NCBI GenBank assembly: GCA_964584315.1
Contig: CAZOZO010000006.1
Span: 35,510 to 99,509, forward strand
Direction: 5' to 3'
Origin: CAXXOK01 sp964584315
GTDB lineage: Bacteria > Bacillota > Clostridia > Christensenellales > Aristaeellaceae
Length of the DNA: 64,000 nucleotides
Shown here one piece after another: positions 1-8,597 of this stretch. Position 1 is the first letter of the stretch. Each line of letters opens with the position of its first letter. Made by a program: the position numbers and the translations under genes. The notes under the pieces were generated by a model. It saw nothing but the letters and a program-made list of their open reading frames with translations, was not told the origin of the DNA and searched no databases.

Positions 1-1
1 C

Positions 2-1843
2 ATGGCGAACCGTCACGGGCTGATCGCGGGCGCGACCGGCACCGGCAAAACCGTAACGCTCAAGGTTCTCGCGGAGGGCTTTTCCGCGATGGGCGTGCCG
101 GTGTTCCTCAGCGATATCAAGGGCGACCTCAGCGGCATGGTCCGCATGGGCGAGAATACCGATAAGCTCGCCGCGCGGCTGATGACCGTGGGCGTTAACA
201 ACTTCACGTTTGAAACCTTCCCCACCGAGTTTTGGGATGTCTACGGCGAGGCGGGCCACCCCGTGCGCACCACGGTCAGCGAGATGGGCCCGCTGCTGCT
301 GGCGCGCATGCTCAACCTGAACGAGACGCAGGCGGGGGTGCTGAACATCCTCTTCCGCGTCGCGGACGACGAGAACATGCTGCTGCTGGACATTAAGGAT
401 CTCAAGGCCATGCTGGCCTACGTGGGCGAGAATGCCAGCCGTTACACCCTGAACTACGGCAACGTGAGCAAGACCACCATCGGAGCCATCCAGCGCTCGG
501 TGGCCGTGCTGGAGGATCAGGGCGGCGATCTGTTCTTCGGCGAGCCCGCCCTGAACATCACCGACTGGATGCAGCAGGATGAGGATGGCCGCAGCGTGAT
601 CAACATCCTCGCGTGCGACAAGCTGTTTTTGAACCCGCTGATGTATTCCACGTTCCTTCTGTGGATGCTCAGCGAGCTGTACGAGACGCTGCCGGAGCAG
701 GGCGATATGGACAAGCCCCGCATGGTGTTCTTCTTCGACGAAGCGCACCTGCTGTTCAACAACTGCGGCAAGCAGCTGATGGACAAGATCGAGCAGGTCG
801 TGCGCCTGATTCGCAGCAAGGGCGTGGGCGTTTACTTCATCACCCAGAACCCGGCGGATGTGCCCATGACCATCCTGGGCCAGCTGGGCAACCGCGTGCA
901 GCACGCGCTGCGCGCCTTCACCCCGCTGGATCAGAAGGCCGTCAAGGTGGCGGCGCAGACCTTCCGCGCCAACCCCGCGTTCGATACCGAGCAGGCCATC
1001 ACCCAACTGCAAACGGGCGAGGCGCTGCTGTCCTTCCTGGATGAGAAGGGCGCGCCCTCGGTGGTCACGCGCGCCACCATCCTGCCGCCCCAGAGCTACA
1101 TGGGCGCCATCGACATGACGCTGCGCAAGACCTTCATCGACACCAGCCGCTTTGCGGGCATCTATGAGCAGGTGGTGGATCGCGCCAGCGCCTATGAGTA
1201 TCTGGCCGCCACCATGAACCTGGGCCGACAGGCCGCGCCCATGCCCAAGGCCGCGCCGGTTATGGCGCAGCCGTTGGCGCCCGCCGCGCCTGTCACCACC
1301 GCCGCGCCCGCCACTGCGTTCATGGTGTTTGACCCCGCCACCGGCCAATACGTGCAAAAACAGCTGGACACCATGAGCCCGCTGCCGGGCGCCGCCGCGC
1401 CGCAGCCCGTCGCGCCCGCCGCCCCCGTAGCGCCCGTGGCCGCCCCGCAAGGCCCCACCGTGCGCCAGAATGTACTGGTGCTGGATCAGGCCACCGGCCA
1501 GTATGTGCAAAAGGAAATGACCATGACATTGGATACCGCCACAGGCCAGTACGTGCCCGTGGTGACCGAAGCTGATGCCCAGGCAGCCGCCAAAGCTGCC
1601 AAAGAAGCTGCCGCCGCCAAGGAAAAGGCTGAGAAGGACGCTGCCAAAGCCGCAAAGGAAGTCGAGGCCGCCGCGCGCCGCCAGGAAGCGGACGCCCTGC
1701 GCGACGAGCGTGCCGACCGCGCCCGCCGCAACGACAGCATCCTTGGGCGCATCAAGAACAGCGCCATCAACACCGCGACCCGCACGGTCGTGAACGAGCT
1801 GACCCGTGGCCTGCTCGGCGGCCTCACGGGCAGGAAGCGCTAA
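2..1843 (+). CDS. HerA-like helicase/ATPase (DUF853, YjgR family), 5'-truncated
   Basis: P-loop ATPase of the HerA/FtsK class, thought to act on DNA as a ring ATPase; the exact role of the YjgR branch is not established. Seen: Walker A GATGTGKT near residue 10, Walker B-like VFFFDEAH near residue 242, and a conserved QNPADVP block after it. In YjgR-type proteins the MANRHGL segment is preceded by roughly 20 residues, so the ATG at the window edge is probably internal and the true start lies outside. The C-terminus is unusual: after about residue 400 the family domain gives way to an Ala/Pro linker holding three copies of a D-x-ATGQYV motif, then an Ala/Lys/Glu-rich probable coiled coil and a basic tail. 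Ends before a strong bidirectional hairpin. Confidence 0.85.
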   Translation: MANRHGLIAGATGTGKTVTLKVLAEGFSAMGVPVFLSDIKGDLSGMVRMGENTDKLAARLMTVGVNNFTFETFPTEFWDVYGEAGHPVRTTVSEMGPLLLARMLNLNETQAGVLNILFRVADDENMLLLDIKDLKAMLAYVGENASRYTLNYGNVSKTTIGAIQRSVAVLEDQGGDLFFGEPALNITDWMQQDEDGRSVINILACDKLFLNPLMYSTFLLWMLSELYETLPEQGDMDKPRMVFFFDEAHLLFNNCGKQLMDKIEQVVRLIRSKGVGVYFITQNPADVPMTILGQLGNRVQHALRAFTPLDQKAVKVAAQTFRANPAFDTEQAITQLQTGEALLSFLDEKGAPSVVTRATILPPQSYMGAIDMTLRKTFIDTSRFAGIYEQVVDRASAYEYLAATMNLGRQAAPMPKAAPVMAQPLAPAAPVTTAAPATAFMVFDPATGQYVQKQLDTMSPLPGAAAPQPVAPAAPVAPVAAPQGPTVRQNVLVLDQATGQYVQKEMTMTLDTATGQYVPVVTEADAQAAAKAAKEAAAAKEKAEKDAAKAAKEVEAAARRQEADALRDERADRARRNDSILGRIKNSAINTATRTVVNELTRGLLGGLTGRKR

Positions 1844-1863
1844 ACGCCAAAGAAAACCAACAT

Positions 1864-1907
1864 GCAACGGGCCGGAGACATCTGTCTCCGGCCCGTTGCT
1901 ATCCTTT
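1864..1907. terminator. bidirectional terminator hairpin
   Basis: Perfect 17-bp inverted repeat (1864-1880 with 1883-1899) followed by a T-rich run. It sits between the convergent HerA-like and flavin reductase genes. Its core (AACGGGCCGGAG) recurs in the hairpin at 28113-28147. Confidence 0.85.
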
Positions 1908-1942
1908 TAGATTGTTTGTCGAACGCATGGGGCGAGTGTTCT

Positions 1943-2608
1943 TCAGCCTTTCGGCCTGCGGGCAATGCCCGTATCCAGCGGCAACTGCGCATCCGGCATG
2001 CGGCGGCTAAGCACATCGTCGCTGGCGACCGAGTAGCCGAAGAACCCCAGCTCCTCCCCCATGGCGCGGTACTTGCCGTGCACATAGGCAACCAGCGCCA
2101 TCGCGCGCTCGTCGATGCTGCCGTCCGGCAAGAAGTAACCGTCGCGCACGCATACTTCCACGATTTCGCCTATAAACAGGTCGTGCGTGCCCAGCGGCAA
2201 CACCTGCTTCACCTTGCAGCTCAGGTAGGCGGGCGCCTCATGCAGCGCGGGCGCGATGTCAAGGCCCTTGGCGGGCGCGGGGTTCAGGCCCAGCGCCGCA
2301 AACTTGTCGATATCCCGCCCGCTCTTGACGCCACAGTAGTCCATCGCGTACAAAAGCGGTTCACCCACCAGGTTCACTGTAAACTCGCCCGAGCGGGAAA
2401 CCAGCCCGTGGCTGAACCGCTCCGGTCGGATGGCGACGCTCACCATCGGCGGCTTGGTGCACACGATGCCCGCCCACGCGATGGTGATGAGGTTCGCGCC
2501 CGCGCCGCCCACCTGCCAGCCCGCATCCCCCGCACAGCCCACCAGCACCGTGGCCGTGGGGCAAAGGTACGTCGTAGGGCCGATCGCCCTGAATGCTTCC
2601 TGCTTCAT
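1943..2608 (-). CDS. flavin reductase family protein (FMN-binding split barrel)
   Basis: 221-residue protein of the flavin reductase-like split-barrel family, which binds FMN and typically passes electrons from NAD(P)H to flavin or to a partner. The family pattern is visible: an N-terminal TYLCPTATVLVG strand, the NLITIAWAG segment near residue 37, then SVAIRPERFSHG and the FTVNL block. The start is the ATG at 2608, preceded by AAGGGGAG on the minus strand; the longer frame upstream would read across the promoter of the divergent neighbour. Monocistronic, ending at the shared hairpin. Substrate and partner cannot be told from sequence; homologues in anaerobes are often annotated only as flavin reductases. 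Confidence 0.85.
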   Translation of the reverse strand: MKQEAFRAIGPTTYLCPTATVLVGCAGDAGWQVGGAGANLITIAWAGIVCTKPPMVSVAIRPERFSHGLVSRSGEFTVNLVGEPLLYAMDYCGVKSGRDIDKFAALGLNPAPAKGLDIAPALHEAPAYLSCKVKQVLPLGTHDLFIGEIVEVCVRDGYFLPDGSIDERAMALVAYVHGKYRAMGEELGFFGYSVASDDVLSRRMPDAQLPLDTGIARRPKG

Positions 2609-2622
2609 CCATGCCACTCCCC

Positions 2623-2651
2623 TTGTTTGCCGCTTTTGATTAGTGTACAAT
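2623..2651 (+). promoter_or_regulatory. sigma-A promoter of the metallophosphoesterase
   Basis: TTGTTT (2623-2628), 17 bp, TACAAT (2646-2651). Transcription would begin near 2658, which rules out the GTG at 2643 as a start codon. Confidence 0.6.
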
Positions 2652-2681
2652 AGGCGCCGAAGGGTGTCAATGTGCCCGAAT

Positions 2682-3596
2682 ATGGGGAGGGGGATCCATC
2701 TGCCGCGATACGAGTACAAATACCGCAAACCCCAGCGCCGCAAGCCGCGCCTGTCTCGCGTCGCCATGGTTCTGTTCCTCGTGCTGCTGCTCGTCTATCC
2801 TTTTTTTGAGGCCTGGCACCTGACCGTGGACGAGCACACCGCACTGATCCCGGATCTGCCCGCGAATCTGAAAAATCTGCGCATCGTCTATGCGACCGAT
2901 ATCCACATGGGCGACCGTTACCCTCAGTGGCGGGTGAACGATCTGGTCAAAACCATCAACAGCCAGAGTGCGGATGTAGTGCTGCTGGGCGGCGATTATG
3001 CCGAGACCAGCGATGGCGCCATCGATTTTTTCCAGAACTTGCCGCGCATTCAGGCGCGGCTTGGCGTGTTTGGCACCGTGGGCGACGCGGATCGCACGTC
3101 GCCCGAAAACAATCTGGCACTGCTGGTCAAGGCCATGACCAACGCGGGTGTGACCCCGCTGGTCAACAGCACGGCGCGCATCAAGGTGGGGACCACCTAC
3201 CTCTACGTTTCCGGTGCGGACGATTACATAAATGGCAAGCCCGATGTGCAGAGCCTCGCCGCCACCGTGCGCGCGAGCGATTTTATGATCTTCCTCGGCC
3301 ACAACCCTGACTTGCTGGCCGATGCGATCAAAGCCCCCGGCGCGGATGGCGACAACCACTGGTTCGACCTGGCGCTGTTTGGACATACGCACGGCGGGCA
3401 GATCACGCTGCTGGGCCTGCCGCTGCTGCCAAGCCTGATCCCCGATCACGGCGAACGGTACCTGCGCGGCTGGCTGGAGGAGAACCGCGCCAGCATCCTG
3501 ATCAGCGACGGCGTGGGCACAAGCTGGTTTCCGGTGCGCCTGTTCGCGCCGCCGCAGATCCACGTGATCACGCTCAAGCCCAAGCCCGCCGGCTAG
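2682..3596 (+). CDS. membrane-anchored metallophosphoesterase (YkuE/YaeI-like)
   Basis: Calcineurin-like phosphoesterase tethered by one N-terminal membrane segment (about residues 28-46, LFLVLLLVYPFF), catalytic domain predicted outside. Metal ligands visible in order: DIHMGD near residue 73, GGDYAE near 103, GHNPD near 206, GHTHGGQ near 233. YkuE/YaeI relatives hydrolyse UDP-sugar or lipid phosphates, but the substrate here is unknown. The start is uncertain: the ATG at 2682 lies within the ribosome-binding purine run, and the in-frame CTG at 2700 is better spaced (GGGGAGGGGG just before it). The GTG at 2643 is inside the promoter. Ends at a bidirectional terminator shared with the convergent pyruvate kinase gene. 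Confidence 0.85.
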   Translation: MGRGIHLPRYEYKYRKPQRRKPRLSRVAMVLFLVLLLVYPFFEAWHLTVDEHTALIPDLPANLKNLRIVYATDIHMGDRYPQWRVNDLVKTINSQSADVVLLGGDYAETSDGAIDFFQNLPRIQARLGVFGTVGDADRTSPENNLALLVKAMTNAGVTPLVNSTARIKVGTTYLYVSGADDYINGKPDVQSLAATVRASDFMIFLGHNPDLLADAIKAPGADGDNHWFDLALFGHTHGGQITLLGLPLLPSLIPDHGERYLRGWLEENRASILISDGVGTSWFPVRLFAPPQIHVITLKPKPAG

Positions 3597-3675
3597 GCGC
3601 GCGTGCGCCGCGACGCTGCGCCCCTGCTTCAGGCGCCACATGGGCTGTCGCTAGACCAATCGCATGGTAAACCAT

Positions 3676-3708
3676 AAAACCCATGCCTTGACCGGCATGG
3701 GTTTTGCT
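3676..3708. terminator. bidirectional terminator
   Basis: 12-bp perfect stem AAAACCCATGCC / GGCATGGGTTTT with T/A tracts on both sides, between convergent genes. Confidence 0.85.
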
Positions 3709-3765
3709 GTGTTTGTTGCAAGGCGCATGCCCTTTCATGCATGTCGGTGGCGCAAGCGCCATCCC

Positions 3766-5523
3766 TCACCCGACGCAGTTGTTGCAGCTCACGGTGCCGC
3801 GGGCCGCGTCCAGCGTGACCACGGCACCGCTCTTCAAAATGCGGGTGGCGTTCTCCGCGCCGATGATGACTGGAATGTCCAGGCTCATGCCTGCGATCGC
3901 CCCGTGGCCGTTGGGGTCGGTATCCTCTAGGATGAGGCCGCTTGCCTTGCGCACCTGCGGCAGCAGGCGGTTGCTGGTCTGCCTGATCACGAGGATGTCG
4001 CCGTCGTTAAAGTTCTTCTCCGCGTCGCTCTCGTCGCGGGCGACAAACACGCTGCCGCAGACGCTCTTGCGGCTCACGCCCCGGCCCGTGACCAGTATGT
4101 GCCCCACTACGTGCACCTTCATCAGGTTGGTGGTGCCGCTGATGCCCAGCGGCACGCCCGCGGTCATGACCACCAGCTCGCCGTCATGCAGCAGGCCCGC
4201 CTTCTCGCCCGCTTCCACCGCACGCTCGAACAGATCGTCGGTGTTCATGGCCTCTTCGATGATCAGCGGGATCACGCCCCAGCTGAGCGCCAGCCTGCGG
4301 CACACCCGTTCGTCCATCGCGCAGCAGATGATGGGGCAATTCGGGCGATATTTGGAGATCATGCGCGCCGTGCGGCCGCTCTTGGTCACGGTCAGGATGG
4401 CCGCCGCGCCAAGGTCGTGCGCGCTGGTGACGGTCGCATGGCTGATGGCGTTGGTCACATCCGGCGTGCGCTCGTTCTCGCGCTCCTTAAAGCGTTTGAT
4501 GTAGTTGATGTCCTCTTCCGCGCGCTGGGCGATGCGGGCCATGGTGCGCAGTGCCTCAACGGGATACTGGCCCGCCGCGGTCTCGCCGGAGAGCATGGTG
4601 GCGCTGGTACCGTCGTAGATGGCGTTGGCCACGTCGGTGGCCTCGGCGCGGGTGGGCCTGGGGTTCTGGCTCATGCTTTCCAGCATCTGCGTGGCTGTGA
4701 TCACCTGCTTGCCGCTGGAGTACGCTTTGTGGATCAGCATCTTCTGGATCACGGGCACTTCCTCCAGCGGGATCTCCACGCCCAAGTCGCCGCGCGCCAC
4801 CATGATGCCGTCGCTCACGCGCAAAATCTCGTCGATGTTCTTGACGCCCTGCATGTTTTCGATCTTTGCGATCACGCTGATGTCGCGGCTGCCCTTCAGG
4901 CTGAACAGCTTGCGGATCTCCAGCACGTCCTCCGCGCAGCGGGTGAAGGACGCGGCCACAAAGTCCACCTCCTGCTCCACACCAAAGAGGATATCGTCGC
5001 AGTCGCGGTCGCTGAGGAAGGGCATCGTCAGGTGTGCGCCGGGCACGTTCACGCCCTTGTGGTCGCTGATCTCGCCCTCGTTGTCCACCCGGCAGGTGAT
5101 CTCGGTGTCGGTCACGGCCGTGACCGTCATCGACACGAGGCCGTCCGCGATCAAAATGGTGGAGCCCTCCTTCACATCGTGGGGCAGCTCCTTGTAGCTG
5201 ATGCTCACGCGCTTGTCGTCGCCCGCAATCTCCGCGGTGCACAGGGTAAAGGTTTGCCCCTTTTTCAGGTGCACCTTATGCTCCGCAAAGTTGCCCACGC
5301 GGATCTCCGGCCCCTTGGTATCCAGCATGATGCCGATGGGCATGCCCAGCTCCTCGCGCAGGCGCTTGACGCGCTCGATGGTGCGCCCGTGCGTCTCGTG
5401 CGTGCCATGCGAAAAATTGAGCCGGGCCACATTCATGCCGGAACGCATCATCTCGCGGAGCACCTCGTCACTCTCGGTGGAGGGGCCCAGCGTACAAACG
5501 ATCTTGGTCTTGCGGTGTATCAT
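3766..5523 (-). CDS. pyk: pyruvate kinase
   Basis: Catalyses phosphoenolpyruvate + ADP to pyruvate + ATP, the last step of glycolysis, in the cytosol. 585 residues, about 110 longer than the basic enzyme: the extra C-terminal part (from about residue 475, ending GTVSCNNCVG) is the PEP-utiliser-like swivel domain typical of Bacillus-type enzymes. Visible landmarks: N-terminal RKTKIVCTLGPSTES, LDTKGPEIR near 70, the K-containing VIAKIENMQG near 215, MVARGDLGVEIP near 242 and ITATQMLESM near 275. ATG at 5523 is preceded by GGAAAGGA with good spacing. It lies downstream of the repair methyltransferase gene on the same strand; a 7-bp GC hairpin (5578-5595) separates them, and no convincing separate promoter was seen. 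It feeds pyruvate metabolism together with the KDPG aldolase encoded elsewhere in the window. Confidence 0.97.
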   Translation of the reverse strand: MIHRKTKIVCTLGPSTESDEVLREMMRSGMNVARLNFSHGTHETHGRTIERVKRLREELGMPIGIMLDTKGPEIRVGNFAEHKVHLKKGQTFTLCTAEIAGDDKRVSISYKELPHDVKEGSTILIADGLVSMTVTAVTDTEITCRVDNEGEISDHKGVNVPGAHLTMPFLSDRDCDDILFGVEQEVDFVAASFTRCAEDVLEIRKLFSLKGSRDISVIAKIENMQGVKNIDEILRVSDGIMVARGDLGVEIPLEEVPVIQKMLIHKAYSSGKQVITATQMLESMSQNPRPTRAEATDVANAIYDGTSATMLSGETAAGQYPVEALRTMARIAQRAEEDINYIKRFKERENERTPDVTNAISHATVTSAHDLGAAAILTVTKSGRTARMISKYRPNCPIICCAMDERVCRRLALSWGVIPLIIEEAMNTDDLFERAVEAGEKAGLLHDGELVVMTAGVPLGISGTTNLMKVHVVGHILVTGRGVSRKSVCGSVFVARDESDAEKNFNDGDILVIRQTSNRLLPQVRKASGLILEDTDPNGHGAIAGMSLDIPVIIGAENATRILKSGAVVTLDAARGTVSCNNCVG

Positions 5524-5671
5524 AAGGTTTCCTTTCCGCCCCGGTTACGGGCGTACACTTCTTGCTTTCATTGGGTTCGCTGCCGCAAGGCAGCGGTTTG
5601 CAGGCGCTGTCGGTCGTGCGGAGGGCATGTCGTGCATGCAAACAGTAAGCTTGCAAAGTGCGCATACCCGC

Positions 5672-6214
5672 TCATGCGTGGAAGGCCGCGCCCTCCAGCC
5701 GGAGCAGGTTTGCCTTGAGCGCCTCGCCGCCGCCAAAGCCGCCCAACCGCCCGCCAGCGGCAATCACGCGGTGGCAGGGGATCACGATGGGCAATGGGTT
5801 GCGGTTCATCGCCATGCCCACGGCTCGTGCCCCGGCAGGGCACTCCGCGCGCTTGGCCAGCTCGCCGTAGGCCACCGTGCGCCCAAAGGGCACGGTAGAT
5901 ACCAGCGCGCGCCACACCGCGACCTGAAACGGCGTGCCCAGCGGCGCCAGCGGCAGGTCAAAGGCCGTGCGCCCGCCAGTAAAATATGCCGTCAGCTGAT
6001 CCGCAGCCTCTCGCAGCAACGGCGTTTCACGCAGGGTCTCGCCCTCCCGTATCTCGCCGCTCATGCGTATCTCGGCCAGGTGGTCGCCGCGCTGCACCAT
6101 TGCCATCACGCCCCACGGCGTTTCCACCGCCAGCGCATGGCGGGGCAGGCGCAGGCGCTCGGCCGTCTGCGCGGCCTGCGCGTCAAAGGTGCCACCAAAT
6201 GGCAAACGCTCCAC
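5672..6214 (-). CDS. ogt: methylated-DNA-[protein]-cysteine S-methyltransferase
   Basis: Suicide repair protein that moves alkyl groups from O6-alkylguanine to its own cysteine. The active-site motif PCHRVIAAGG is present near residue 145, followed by the usual GGFGGGEALKANLLRLE tail. 180 residues, normal for the Ogt class. The start is a GTG at 6214 with GGGAGG eight bases upstream. It is the last gene of a leftward operon behind the Lgt-like gene (18 bp gap). Helix-turn-helix region (VAYGELAKRA) intact; no sign of truncation. Confidence 0.93.
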   Translation of the reverse strand: MERLPFGGTFDAQAAQTAERLRLPRHALAVETPWGVMAMVQRGDHLAEIRMSGEIREGETLRETPLLREAADQLTAYFTGGRTAFDLPLAPLGTPFQVAVWRALVSTVPFGRTVAYGELAKRAECPAGARAVGMAMNRNPLPIVIPCHRVIAAGGRLGGFGGGEALKANLLRLEGAAFHA

Positions 6215-6232
6215 CCAAACCGCCTCCCGCCG

Positions 6233-7420
6233 CTATTTCGCATCCGTGATGCGCACGGAGATGCTGTCCTCCCGGTATACCTTTGCCATCAGCGTGCGCC
6301 ACAGGGAGCAGGGCGCCAGAAACAGCGCAACACAGCACACGCCCATCACGGCGTAGTCGCGCAGAAGGCTACGGCTGCCGTCAATGCTGAACTCCACCAT
6401 CACGCAGCCCGCGACTGCCGCAACGGCTACGAGCCATGTCACGATCAGCCGCAGGCTCGTGCCCCGCACGCGCAGGAACAGCGCCATGTACAGCGCCAGC
6501 GCCCCCAGCACGCCAAAGCCCAGCCCGAGGCGATTCGTCAAGTCCAGCACGTGGTTAAGGGGATGTATCATGAGCAGCGCGACCACCGCCATGACCGGCA
6601 GCAGCAACCATGCCGCCACTGTTCTGCCCCGCACCTGCCGGATATGCGCATACCGCGCCCCAAAGATGCACAGCGCCAGCACGGGGATCAGCGCTGCGCC
6701 CAGCTGCTGAACGCGGATGAAGCCCCACAGCATGTGTCCGTCGTCGCGCAGGCTCTCCAGCAGCACCTGGCACGCGCCAAACAGCGAAAGCACGATCATC
6801 GCCACATCGCCCTGCCGCGCCTGCCGCCGGATGCCGCGCGCAAAGAACAGCGCAAGCCCGAACGTCAGCAGCCCTAGCGCCACAGCCGCCTCATAGCGGT
6901 ACACGGCCAGCCGGTACAGCGTGAGCGTGCCCATGTGGTCGGTCAAAAACAGGAAGGGCAGCTTTTCCGCCAGTGCGCCCACTTCCACCTGCTTGCCCAC
7001 GCCCAGCTGACCCGTGAACGCCTCCGCCAGCCGGAAGCCCGCGATCAGCAGCCCCAGCGGCGCGGCAGCCACATCCACCAGCGCGCCAAAGCGCACGTTC
7101 ATGATGCGCGAGGCGATGAACGCCGCCAGGATCAGTCCCGCGAGCGCGCCCAGCAGGCTGAAGCCGCCATCCCAGAAGGCAAGCATCTTCAGGGGCTGCG
7201 AGATGGTCTCCGTGAAATATTCCCAGTTGACTGCGCAAAACGTGAGGCGTGACAGCACCAGCCCCAGCGGCAGCGCCAACAGCCCGAATACGCGCACCGT
7301 GCCCGCGGGCAGCTTGCGCACATAGCCCAGCACCCCCGCCGCGCACAGGTACGCAAGCGCGCTCACGCCCAGTGCCAGTCCGTACCAACTGCCCGTAAGC
7401 CCCAGAACGGTAAAGGTCAT
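6233..7420 (-). CDS. divergent prolipoprotein diacylglyceryl transferase (Lgt) homologue
   Basis: Polytopic membrane protein of 395 residues, longer than typical Lgt (about 260-300). It aligns by eye with Lgt through FWDGGFSLLGALAG (near residue 83) and the following RLAEAFTGQL segment. In E. coli Lgt this region reads VWDGGMSFHGGLIG and GRLGNFINGELWG. Thus the His of HGG is Leu here, the Arg of GRLGN is kept, but the essential Asn is Glu, the Glu of NGE is Gln, and the Gly after ELW is Val. Diacylglyceryl transfer to prolipoproteins is therefore doubtful. Middle gene of an operon with a phosphodiester glycosidase (13 bp upstream) and ogt. The start ATG at 7420 has GGAGG upstream. The fold assignment is inferred; the substitutions are seen. 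Confidence 0.75.
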   Translation of the reverse strand: MTFTVLGLTGSWYGLALGVSALAYLCAAGVLGYVRKLPAGTVRVFGLLALPLGLVLSRLTFCAVNWEYFTETISQPLKMLAFWDGGFSLLGALAGLILAAFIASRIMNVRFGALVDVAAAPLGLLIAGFRLAEAFTGQLGVGKQVEVGALAEKLPFLFLTDHMGTLTLYRLAVYRYEAAVALGLLTFGLALFFARGIRRQARQGDVAMIVLSLFGACQVLLESLRDDGHMLWGFIRVQQLGAALIPVLALCIFGARYAHIRQVRGRTVAAWLLLPVMAVVALLMIHPLNHVLDLTNRLGLGFGVLGALALYMALFLRVRGTSLRLIVTWLVAVAAVAGCVMVEFSIDGSRSLLRDYAVMGVCCVALFLAPCSLWRTLMAKVYREDSISVRITDAK

Positions 7421-7433
7421 ACGCCCGCCTCCG

Positions 7434-8486
7434 TTAGTTGGCGCCCTGCTCGGTCGCCGATGCGAAATAGATGATGTCGCTCACGGCGCGCTCCTCCACG
7501 TCCTTGACGCTCAGGAGGCGATTGTTAAAAATGAGCGCGGAGCTGTTGCCGCCGTCCAGCCCGTATGCATACTGGCAGCCGATCTGATCCATAAAGGCGG
7601 CCAGCTCGTCCATGGATACGCCCTGGCTGTTTGCGATGCGACCGTCCACGGTCACCACCGCATAGGTCAGCGGGCCGATCTGCCCGATGGCCGCGCGCGG
7701 CTCGTCCCCAAAGGGATTGAACTGGTACGTCTCCGGTATCACCTGCTTGACGCCGTCCACTACCAGCGCAGGCCCAAAGAAGAAGCCGTTCACGATGGTG
7801 CAGTCCTTCATCAGCTTTTTGACTTCGCTGGCCTGGTTCTCATGCCCGCGCAGCACGATGTGGAAGTCGCCGTTATCGTCCACCAGCAGCAGATCCATGT
7901 TTTTGCTGGTCTTCTGGCGGAACACCTCACCCTGCCGGATGATGAAGCCCGCCTTGGTCTGCGTGTAAAAATCGCCGTTGATGGCGATGATGGCGTTCAT
8001 GCTCTGGGCCAGCACGCTGGTCTTGTAGGTGCGGTTGGAACCTAGGTCGCCCGCGACCGCAGTGCGCAGCTGTGAGGGCGTGGCGATCTTGACATACGCC
8101 ACGTGGTAGGTGCTGCCGTCCTGCTGCACCTCCTGTATCTCCACGATGATGGTATCGTCGCGGTAGCCGGTATCGGTAAAGTTGGCGGCAACCGGAGTGC
8201 GGCCGGTGGTGTTGATGTCCGTATCCAGATAGGCGATATCGTTCACGGGCAGGATGTCGCTCATCGCCGCGCTGGCAAGCATCGGGTAACCGCGCAGCTT
8301 CGCACCGATATCCGAACCCTCGGCAAAGTCCCCGTCCTCATCACCCCAGGTGATGGGCGCTTCGTTCTGGTAGCGGCGGTCCGCCTCGGGGGTGACCGCG
8401 CCGGAGGGTACCGCGAAGGCAAGCGAGAGCGTCGAAAGCAGCACCACAAGGGTCAAAAGCGCCATGCCGGTCTTGGTAAACTTCAT
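7434..8486 (-). CDS. secreted phosphodiester glycosidase family protein (NAGPA domain)
   Basis: 350-residue exported protein. N-terminal signal peptide: MKFTKTG then a hydrophobic stretch up to about residue 24 (LAFAVPSGAV), so it acts outside or at the membrane. The C-terminal half carries the phosphodiester glycosidase signature: AINGDFYTQ near residue 175, FFFGPALVVDG, PRAAIGQ and YGLDGGNSSAL near residue 325. This domain removes N-acetylglucosamine from phosphodiesters in the mammalian uncovering enzyme; bacterial members are thought to trim wall glycopolymers, which is inference. The start at 8486 was chosen over longer frames because it gives a signal peptide and has AAAGGA upstream. 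First gene of the operon with the Lgt homologue and ogt. Confidence 0.85.
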   Translation of the reverse strand: MKFTKTGMALLTLVVLLSTLSLAFAVPSGAVTPEADRRYQNEAPITWGDEDGDFAEGSDIGAKLRGYPMLASAAMSDILPVNDIAYLDTDINTTGRTPVAANFTDTGYRDDTIIVEIQEVQQDGSTYHVAYVKIATPSQLRTAVAGDLGSNRTYKTSVLAQSMNAIIAINGDFYTQTKAGFIIRQGEVFRQKTSKNMDLLLVDDNGDFHIVLRGHENQASEVKKLMKDCTIVNGFFFGPALVVDGVKQVIPETYQFNPFGDEPRAAIGQIGPLTYAVVTVDGRIANSQGVSMDELAAFMDQIGCQYAYGLDGGNSSALIFNNRLLSVKDVEERAVSDIIYFASATEQGAN

Positions 8487-8568
8487 CAAGGATCGTCCTT
8501 TCTGGCAGTCAAGCCAGCGTTTTGCATGGGCAGCGCGCCACGCGAGGTGCGCAGGCACACTCCAGTAT

Positions 8569-8597
8569 ATTATACACGAGCGCCGCGCGCCCGTAAA
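8569..8597 (-). promoter_or_regulatory. sigma-A promoter of the glycosidase/Lgt-like/ogt operon
   Basis: On the minus strand: TTTACG (8592-8597), 17 bp, TATAAT (8569-8574). Confidence 0.6.

Noticed and set aside
2643..2681. GTG at 2643 as start of the metallophosphoesterase
   Set aside because: The codon overlaps the -10 element TACAAT, so the transcript would begin downstream of it.
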